Origin: Chloroflexota bacterium
GTDB taxonomy: Bacteria > Chloroflexota > Ktedonobacteria > Ktedonobacterales > Ktedonobacteraceae
Direction: 5' to 3'
NCBI GenBank assembly: GCA_005881995.1
Contig: VBHV01000079.1
Span: 1-5,029, forward strand
DNA: 5,029 nucleotides
A program made the position numbers and the translations under genes. The notes under the pieces were generated by a model. That model searched no databases and was not told the DNA's origin. It saw nothing but the letters and a program-made list of their open reading frames with translations. Shown one piece after another: positions 1 to 4,633 of the stretch; position 1 is the stretch's first letter; every line of letters starts with the position of its first letter.

Positions 1-802
1 TGAAGTTGACGACGGTCGTATAGCCCAGGAACATCAAGCAACGGGCAAGCCAGGTCAAGAAAAAGTCTCGATGGGTCAACGGGGTCAGCGAATACGCGGC
101 GAAGATCTGTTTGATGCGAAAAGGTGGGACCTGTTCCCTGGAGAGGGGCGCTTCACGTAGAACGAGCAAAAACAAGGCGAGCATAATCACTATGGCAACC
201 GCAATCGACGCGTAGGCTGCGTGTATCTCTTTGAACACCTGGGCTACGAGTATTTGTCCGAAAAGTCCACCTAATAATGTACCCAGGCCTGCCGCAAACG
301 CAGATACGGTTGCTCGCTGGCGGACCGGAACCTGGTCGGGGAGAATGGCTGTAAGCGACGCCTGTACCATGTTAATCGCTATTTCCAGGAAGATCCATTC
401 TACTACTAGAAGAAGAAGCGAAGTAGCGGTTGACAACAGGAGAACAGCGGCCACTGTGAGGACTCCACCGGCAACAAGCCACGATCGACGTCTACCGAAC
501 CGTGAGGTCGTCCGATCGCTCAGCATCCCCACCAGCGGATTCGTCAGCACCGCGGCAACAGCACCTACCCCCACAATCAGGGCAAACGTGCCGGTTTGAT
601 TTGCAGAAACCATGGAGGCAATTTGCATCGGAAGCAAGACAGTAGCCAGTGTGATGTTTCCGATGCCTATCACCATGTTTGCCACACCATAGAGCACCAA
701 AAAGAGCGGACGTTTCGAAGACGTAGGTTCCTGCAGTACTTCAGGTAGCTCTACAAGCGCCTTCTGAGATACTATTGACTCAGGCACAAGGGATTCATCC
801 AT
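1..802 (-). CDS. Major facilitator superfamily transporter, N-terminal half (runs off the left edge)
   Basis: Inner-membrane secondary transporter; 267 codons are visible and the rest lies beyond base 1. A hydrophilic tail of about 30 residues is followed by six hydrophobic segments at roughly residues 33-56, 70-94, 108-127, 128-152, 165-187 and 196-216, then a cytoplasmic loop and the start of TM7 (about 246 on). The loop after TM2 has the MFS motif A form G92-xLSDR-x3-R-x-GRR, and the TM4-5 loop has DQVPxxQR (156-163), a form I associate with GPH/SLC45-like and related MFS members. The start is the first in-frame ATG after an upstream TGA; GGAGAG (816-811) lies 8 nt before it. It follows the O-methyltransferase after 148 nt, so export or uptake of the methylated compound or its precursor is a reasonable inference. 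Substrate and direction cannot be read from the sequence. MFS membership is secure. Confidence 0.93.
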   Translation of the reverse strand, partial: MDESLVPESIVSQKALVELPEVLQEPTSSKRPLFLVLYGVANMVIGIGNITLATVLLPMQIASMVSANQTGTFALIVGVGAVAAVLTNPLVGMLSDRTTSRFGRRRSWLVAGGVLTVAAVLLLSTATSLLLLVVEWIFLEIAINMVQASLTAILPDQVPVRQRATVSAFAAGLGTLLGGLFGQILVAQVFKEIHAAYASIAVAIVIMLALFLLVLREAPLSREQVPPFRIKQIFAAYSLTPLTHRDFFLTWLARCLMFLGYTTVVNF

Positions 803-864
803 GCTTCATACTCTCCATTCATATCGTAATAGCTATCACCTGCTAAGAAACAGTCGTAGAGCCA

Positions 865-899
865 TCTCCGCGAGAATGCTCCTATCGCTCTCGCGGAGA
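865..899 (-). repeat. Perfect 11-bp inverted repeat between methyltransferase and transporter genes
   Basis: TCTCCGCGAGA (865-875) and TCTCGCGGAGA (889-899) are exact reverse complements around a 13-nt loop. In the minus-strand transcript this forms a strong GC-rich hairpin about 52 nt after the methyltransferase stop and about 62 nt before the transporter ATG. No T-run follows the stem on either strand, so it is not a standard intrinsic terminator. It may be an mRNA processing or stability element that sets relative expression of the two genes, a leaky attenuator, or a protein-binding site. Confidence 0.7.
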
Positions 900-950
900 C
901 GAATACAGCATTTTCCCAAAGGACAACTGCACCAGCGGATAAAGGACCCA

Positions 951-1985
951 TTACAGGGCCATCGCTTCAAGAATGGTATAGGTTGAGTCTGTAGGCCAAA
1001 CATGGGTGAGCCGGAGTCCAGCCGCCTCAAAAAGCGAGCGGTGTTCTGCTTCAGAGCGCTTACGGCCTCTCATGAGAAGCTGCAATTGCAGGTCGATGAG
1101 TGCAATTACCGGCGGTACCTTTTTCCCCGGAGTGATAATTTCGTCAATGACAAGCACGCGCCCATCTGCCTTCATCGCCTTGCGGCAGTTCGAGAGAATC
1201 TGGAGACTCTCCGGGTCTTCCCAATCGTGAATGATCTGTTTCAGGATATATATGTCGGCACCTGAAGGAACCGCCTCGAAGAAGTTTCCACTCACCAGCG
1301 TCACACGGTCCTGGAGTCCGTCCACTAAGTTGCTTTGCCGGGCCATTGCGATCACCGACTCCCGATCAAAAAGGGTGCCACGGATAGCAGGATACGTCTG
1401 AAGGATGGTTGCAAGGAGACTTCCCTGGCCTCCACCCACATCGATAATGGTTCGGGCAGCGGAAAAGTCATAGCCACGAGCTATGGCCAGCTCATATTGC
1501 CTCGATTGCGAACTCATGGCCTTCTGAAAACGTTTTCCTGCTTCGGGATTATCGTCCTTGAAGTAGTGCCAGAGATCTTTTCCAAACATTTCAGGAAAGA
1601 CTGGTTTCCCCGTTTGGATGCTCTGCAACGCATTGCGCCAGGGTTCCCACTGCCACTCTTCTCCCCCATGCATGATCGCAAAACCATGCAGCGAGCGAGG
1701 AATATCTGTTCGGAGCGCGTACGAACGTTCGGACTGGGCGAAGATCTCGGGTTCAACCTCTTCAAAATATCCGCAATTCGCCAGAGCATACAACAACCGA
1801 TAAAGCGCGGCCTTGTTCGTTCCTGTCTCTTCCGCTAATTCCGTAAGGCTCTTTGGCCCATCCTTGACTAAATCTGCCAGTTGGAGCTGGGCAGCGAGAC
1901 GAATTGCCTGCGATTTGATCAGCCCAACGAGATCATCTACAACAGAGGTGAATACGGACTCCAGGTCAGTGGTGTTAGAGGTCAT
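951..1985 (-). CDS. SAM-dependent O-methyltransferase (Methyltransf_2 / acetylserotonin OMT-like)
   Basis: Cytoplasmic enzyme of 344 aa, a normal length for the family, expected to transfer a methyl group from S-adenosylmethionine to a hydroxyl on a small, often aromatic or polyketide-like, substrate. Residues about 15-95 form the dimerisation/winged-helix region. The Rossmann domain has motif I IDVGGGQG (181-188), the acidic residue for the SAM ribose in LFDRE (D207), GNFFE (233-237), and the catalytic region LKQIIHDWED (248-257) with H253 as the presumed general base and E282 in VIDEI as its likely partner. The C-terminus (309-325) has the usual R-x-E-x4-LFEAAGL form. A longer reading from a TTG at 2003 is possible, but that TTG adjoins the AGGAGA (1998-1993) that serves the ATG at 1985 with 7-nt spacing, so 1985 is chosen. 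It follows the membrane protein gene by 22 nt. Relatives act in carotenoid, anthracycline and mitomycin pathways; the substrate here is unknown. Confidence 0.93.
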   Translation of the reverse strand: MTSNTTDLESVFTSVVDDLVGLIKSQAIRLAAQLQLADLVKDGPKSLTELAEETGTNKAALYRLLYALANCGYFEEVEPEIFAQSERSYALRTDIPRSLHGFAIMHGGEEWQWEPWRNALQSIQTGKPVFPEMFGKDLWHYFKDDNPEAGKRFQKAMSSQSRQYELAIARGYDFSAARTIIDVGGGQGSLLATILQTYPAIRGTLFDRESVIAMARQSNLVDGLQDRVTLVSGNFFEAVPSGADIYILKQIIHDWEDPESLQILSNCRKAMKADGRVLVIDEIITPGKKVPPVIALIDLQLQLLMRGRKRSEAEHRSLFEAAGLRLTHVWPTDSTYTILEAMAL

Positions 1986-2007
1986 GCTGTGTCTCCTTTT
2001 CAACTAA

Positions 2008-3105
2008 CTATAGTCTCTCTTGCTCTGGTTGTCTAAGAGACTGAGAGAATGTGTTGTGTTGTTGTACAAGTACATCAATCGTTGTTCCAGTTGGCATCCA
2101 GGGAATGGGACCATTGTTTACTCTGTTCCGGGTATGGAAGAAGCGTGCAATGGCCTCTTCCGTCCGTCGGAGTCTTTGAGTTTCTCTGATTAAGCTTTGG
2201 AAGCGAGCGATGAGGTTGTTGAGCGATCCTGCCACAGGCCAAAGGAAATTCCCCTGTCGCAAAGGAACGCGCGCTTCAAAATAGCCATTCGCGACCTGGC
2301 TATGCACCTGAATAATTTCCTGGATCTCTCTCTCCAACTGATGCTTCTGCTCAGCTTCGTGCTGTGCCTGCTCGGCTACATTCCTCTCAAGGACAGCAAG
2401 GGAGGTGGCACGATCTGCACGTTCGACACTGCGTATCACGCTTCTCATCCAGGTATAGGCTATGATCGCGGTAATAACCTGGATGACAACTGGCTTCGCC
2501 AGCGCATCGCCGAAGGAAGCTGAGTGGCTCAGCAGAGCAGTTAATTCCGCGTCCTTGGGGAACAAAAAAGTGAGCGCGCAAATAACATAGACAATATGAA
2601 GAACCATGTCGAAGAAAACAAAACGCGGTGGAAGCAAGGACGCAGCAAAGAGTTCTGGAATTACCAGGAGATCGAGGAGCGGGAGCAGAAAGGCGGTCAT
2701 TTTCCCGAAGGCCAGAAACGTCCCCATGATCGATACATCAAGCACCAGAACCACGATGATGCCTGACACAATGACCTGCCCCCGTTGATTAAAAAACGCT
2801 CCTATACATAGAAACAGGAGTGTCAGTGTCAAATTCGGGAGCAAGCTGTGATTTACCACCCCTCCAATGAGAACGAGAACCACAACGAGAATGGCAATGA
2901 TACCGAGCAAGGTATTGCTAATATACTTTCCTCGACGATACCCTTCGCGTTCTCTGAGTGAAGCTGTGGCCATTGGTGCTGGTGGTGCCGCAATGCGATA
3001 CCACCAGCGCAAACGACTTGGGCGCTCTTGACCGGCAGGGTCGCGCTCAATCAGTGCAATGGTCGATAAAGAATTGTCCGTCGACGGCTGTTCTCTTGTA
3101 TACAT
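2008..3105 (-). CDS. Six-helix membrane protein with coiled coil and HAMP-like segment, no output domain
   Basis: A 365-aa protein of unknown function. A polar, Arg-rich N-terminus (1-60) precedes six hydrophobic segments at about 62-83, 88-105, 111-130, 133-153, 163-182 and 203-221. A charged, Gln/Glu-rich helix likely to be a coiled coil (225-268) leads into a HAMP-like stretch: VANGYFEARVPL (271-282), then LNNLIARFQSL (295-305), which matches the two-helix pattern of HAMP domains. After a second helix the protein ends in about 45 polar residues. No histidine-kinase, GGDEF, cyclase or methyl-accepting domain is present, so it looks like a sensor that signals through a partner. It starts at an ATG with AGGAGG (3118-3113) 7 nt upstream. 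It sits 49 nt after the DUF4388-like gene and 22 nt before the methyltransferase, so co-transcription is likely. The HAMP call is by pattern only. Confidence 0.85.
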   Translation of the reverse strand: MYTREQPSTDNSLSTIALIERDPAGQERPSRLRWWYRIAAPPAPMATASLREREGYRRGKYISNTLLGIIAILVVVLVLIGGVVNHSLLPNLTLTLLFLCIGAFFNQRGQVIVSGIIVVLVLDVSIMGTFLAFGKMTAFLLPLLDLLVIPELFAASLLPPRFVFFDMVLHIVYVICALTFLFPKDAELTALLSHSASFGDALAKPVVIQVITAIIAYTWMRSVIRSVERADRATSLAVLERNVAEQAQHEAEQKHQLEREIQEIIQVHSQVANGYFEARVPLRQGNFLWPVAGSLNNLIARFQSLIRETQRLRRTEEAIARFFHTRNRVNNGPIPWMPTGTTIDVLVQQHNTFSQSLRQPEQERL

Positions 3106-3154
3106 ACAAGTTCCTCCTACTGTTCTAATAGGTTCTGCCGGTGCAGGGATTTAC

Positions 3155-3685
3155 TCAAGTATCCACCGCAACAATGATTCCTCTTTGGTGCAAGTCTTGC
3201 AGCATTCTGATGACTTCCTGTATATCTGACTGTGAAGGTGAGACCGAGAGGATGGTCGCGATGCGAGCGGCCGTTCGCGATCCATCGACCAGGAGCAGAA
3301 TTTGCCAATGCCTACGAGGTAACGTGTTTCTATCGATCATTTCGAGGGGAACAATTCGCCTGGGAATGATCAAGGACATATCTGGAAGATTGGTCTGAGC
3401 AGGTGAAGCAAGGACACTTTTCAGGCTGGTTGTTGACCAGTCCCAATCAAGCTGCCCCATCCCCTTCAAGGCTTGAAGTGCGCTCTCTCCCTCGACCAGG
3501 GTCCTTCCTTCCTGATCCTGGACGATACATGTGATGACTTTTCCTGCAATCAGAGTAATATAGACATGGCAAGGCCCTTTATAAGCAATGCCGGGGAAGC
3601 GCTTGAGATCGGTAGAGACCTCGCCACTCTGTCTCCGACTGCTCAAAAAAAGCAGCAACGTTTCTATGTCTAGCAAATACTGCAT
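3155..3685 (-). CDS. DUF4388/PATAN-like protein with C-terminal winged-helix-like segment
   Basis: A soluble protein of 176 aa. Residues about 1-84 follow the DUF4388 (PATAN) pattern: an N-terminal helix LLDIETLLLFLSSRRQSGEV, then strands in HVYITLIAGKVITCIVQ with a Gly-Lys turn, an EGESALQAL helix (65-73), and G-x-L-x-W-x-W (77-83). Residues about 118-173 (LPRRHWQILLLVDGSRTAARIA ... LQDLHQRGIIV) resemble the small winged-helix segment often found after DUF4388 in bacterial signalling proteins. The family is thought to act in protein-protein scaffolding near signal-transduction systems; direct DNA binding is uncertain. It is the first gene of the operon, 49 nt ahead of the HAMP-like membrane protein, which is its natural candidate partner. 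The ATG at 3685 is the first possible start after an in-frame TGA, but no good Shine-Dalgarno precedes it. The family call is from pattern recognition, not a search. Confidence 0.82.
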   Translation of the reverse strand: MQYLLDIETLLLFLSSRRQSGEVSTDLKRFPGIAYKGPCHVYITLIAGKVITCIVQDQEGRTLVEGESALQALKGMGQLDWDWSTTSLKSVLASPAQTNLPDMSLIIPRRIVPLEMIDRNTLPRRHWQILLLVDGSRTAARIATILSVSPSQSDIQEVIRMLQDLHQRGIIVAVDT

Positions 3686-4026
3686 CTCAAAATAATTGTG
3701 ACAGAATCCTCACCATCTGATAATGAGTGGGGATGCCATCCTCCTTTTGTACCGCTCCCTCCCCCTGTATGGAGCTTTTTTGGAAGCAATGCTTTTCCTT
3801 TTCTTCTTGAACGTAAGAGCCTGAGAAGTAAGTTAGTATTGTTCAGTTATTACCTGCTTCAGAGCCTTACTACTTCAGAAGATGAAATAAAGACAAATCA
3901 GAATGGCTCCTGACTCAGTGTAACAAAAAAAGAACCGTCATTCAACGTTGGTTATAGGAGTTTTTGGGGATAGGTAAATCTTTTAACGAGATCTTAATGG
4001 TAGGACGCTTCAACCGATTAAGGCCT
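3686..4026. other. Intergenic region and probable long 5' leader of the operon
   Basis: This 341-bp AT-rich stretch lies between the XRE gene stop and the first operon gene; both are transcribed leftward. I see no convincing gene: a 71-codon plus-strand frame (3698-3913) starts at a GTG without a ribosome site and is low-complexity. The region holds one good minus-strand promoter (3917-3945), an 8-bp palindrome CAACGTTG (3943-3950) overlapping its -35, and an 11-bp odd palindrome GGATGCCATCC (3731-3741). No clear terminator for the XRE gene is visible. If the promoter is right, the leader is about 225 nt, long enough for regulation at RNA level, but no known riboswitch was recognised. Confidence 0.6.
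3917..3945 (-). promoter_or_regulatory. Candidate extended -10 promoter for the four-gene operon
   Basis: On the minus strand, TTGAAT (3945-3940, 4 of 6 to consensus) is followed by a 17-nt spacer and TACACT (3922-3917, 4 of 6). A TG dinucleotide sits one base before the -10 (TGTTACACT), the extended -10 pattern. Transcription would begin near 3910. The palindrome CAACGTTG overlaps the -35 and could be an operator. It is the best match in the region, but neither hexamer is strong. Confidence 0.45.
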
Positions 4027-4251
4027 TTATGAGCCAGGGCTTTCTTCGTCGGGTATTTCTTCGATTAGCTCATCCAGTGATACACGTAGAGCCTTAGATA
4101 ACCGGTAGAGGGTAGAAATAGATACATCCCGATATGGGTTACGAAACACACGCTTGACTGTATTAAAATCCACATCGGCTTTACGGGCTAAAGTCGATTG
4201 ATTAAAGCCTTGTGACTCTGCTATCTCCCGAACCTTTAGACGCAGCTTCAT
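4027..4251 (-). CDS. Small XRE/Cro-C1-type HTH transcriptional regulator
   Basis: A 74-aa single-domain DNA-binding protein. The helices read VREIAESQG (7-15), NQSTLARKAD (17-26) and the recognition helix DFNTVKRVFRN (28-38), followed by DVSISTLYRLSKALRV (42-57) and SLDELIEE (58-65), then a short acidic tail. This is the five-helix Cro/C1 fold, closest in style to HTH_26-type small regulators. A GTG at 4275 would add 8 residues, but the likely promoter for this gene places the transcript start near 4272, downstream of that GTG, and AAGAGA lies 6 nt before the ATG at 4251, so the ATG is preferred. It is divergent from two small plus-strand genes across a region carrying palindromic TATTAGA sites, so it probably controls them and perhaps itself. 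It could also be the antitoxin-like half of a pair; nothing proves that. Confidence 0.9.
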   Translation of the reverse strand: MKLRLKVREIAESQGFNQSTLARKADVDFNTVKRVFRNPYRDVSISTLYRLSKALRVSLDELIEEIPDEESPGS

Positions 4252-4278
4252 ACCTGTTCTCTTGCTCTTTTGCACCCG

Positions 4279-4287
4279 ATTGTATCA
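4279..4287 (-). promoter_or_regulatory. Extended -10 promoter of the XRE gene
   Basis: The minus strand reads TGATACAAT (4287-4279): a TG, one base, then TACAAT, 5 of 6 to TATAAT. No good -35 lies 16-18 nt upstream, as is common for extended -10 promoters. The start would be near 4272, giving a leader of about 20 nt to the ATG at 4251. This also argues against the upstream GTG start. Confidence 0.5.
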
Positions 4288-4298
4288 GTACCAATCCC

Positions 4299-4326
4299 TT
4301 GACGGAATTAGCCTTATTAGAATACT
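4299..4326 (+). promoter_or_regulatory. Candidate promoter for the divergent small genes
   Basis: TTGACG (4299-4304, 5 of 6 to the -35 consensus) is followed by 16 nt and AATACT (4321-4326, 4 of 6 to the -10). The -10 lies inside the palindrome at 4315-4332, so a protein bound there should block this promoter. The start would be near 4333, some 70 nt before the ATG at 4403. Confidence 0.45.
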
Positions 4327-4332
4327 CTAATA
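4315..4332. promoter_or_regulatory. Near-perfect 18-bp palindrome, probable operator for the XRE regulator
   Basis: TATTAGAATACTCTAATA pairs with its own reverse complement at 8 of 9 base pairs. Its half-site TATTAGA recurs at 4371-4378 (TATTAGAG) on the plus strand. The right half overlaps a second, perfect inverted repeat TACTCT-AAT-AGAGTA (4323-4337), which itself runs into GAGTACTC (4333-4340). Clustered palindromes between divergent regulator and target genes are typical of Cro/C1-type operators. That this protein binds here is an inference. Confidence 0.6.
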
Positions 4333-4370
4333 GAGTACTCTTCAAAGACAATCGACCAAAGAGGGGAGAT

Positions 4371-4378
4371 TATTAGAG
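4371..4378 (+). repeat. Third TATTAGA half-site
   Basis: TATTAGAG repeats the half-site of the palindrome at 4315-4332, 25 nt upstream of the ATG at 4403. It is exactly the reverse complement of the right half, CTCTAATA (4325-4332). It may be an accessory binding site in the leader of the small genes. Confidence 0.4.
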
Positions 4379-4402
4379 ATAGAGCCAACCAAAACGCTTT
4401 GG

Positions 4403-4633
4403 ATGCTGGATATTGTGCGCGACAAGTGCGGAGAACTTATTCCCATTTACGCCGTAGATCAAACTGAGGCCTGGATTGAAGCACAACGCTGGGCAATAAG
4501 GAATGAAATGCCACTCCCTGAGACCGCTACCCTTATTCACTTCCCGAACGGCTTTACGATTTTCAGGCGTACTATTCCAGGTACTTTGAAAGGAGAAATC
4601 GATGCACAGAGCAGTACTAACCCAGGAACATGA
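4403..4633 (+). CDS. Small hypothetical protein, 76 aa
   Basis: I do not recognise this protein with certainty. It reads as a compact alpha/beta fold: a strand (LDIV), a turn (DKCGELIPIYAV), a Trp-containing helix (TEAWIEAQRWAIRNE, 21-35), then PETATLIHFPNGFTIFRRTIPGT (39-61), with a polar tail. The Gly-Phe and Pro-Gly pattern near the end recalls small lineage-specific proteins I associate with Ktedonobacteria, from memory only. No signal peptide, membrane helix or catalytic motif is seen. The ATG has no good ribosome site. The frame stays open upstream to 4334 with no ATG, GTG or TTG, but an in-frame ATA at 4379 lies 10 nt after GGGGAG (4363-4368) and would add a plausible first strand ending in TLWMLDIV. 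It lies downstream of the XRE operator region and overlaps the next gene by 32 nt, so the two are probably translationally coupled. Confidence 0.65.
   Translation: MLDIVRDKCGELIPIYAVDQTEAWIEAQRWAIRNEMPLPETATLIHFPNGFTIFRRTIPGTLKGEIDAQSSTNPGT
4590..4596 (+). promoter_or_regulatory. Strong ribosome binding site for the second small gene
   Basis: AAGGAGA lies 5 nt before the ATG at 4602, inside the 3' end of the preceding 76-aa gene. It is the strongest evidence that the overlapping downstream frame is translated, and it points to coupling between the two. Confidence 0.65.

Noticed and set aside
231..599. 122-codon open frame on the plus strand
   Set aside because: It is antisense to the MFS gene, whose minus-strand translation shows motif A and regular membrane helices. 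The plus frame is Arg/Thr-rich filler.
1335..1838. 167-codon open frame on the plus strand
   Set aside because: It is antisense to the clear O-methyltransferase gene, has no ribosome site and its translation has no recognisable fold.
3754..3781. GCTCC-N12-GGAGC followed by six T on the plus strand, terminator-like
   Set aside because: The stem is only 5 bp and no plus-strand gene lies upstream for it to terminate; it could at most stop antisense transcription.
3698..3913. 71-codon plus-strand frame in the operon leader region
   Set aside because: It starts at GTG with no Shine-Dalgarno, has low-complexity content (PPFVPLPPPV) and faces away from the likely transcription direction.
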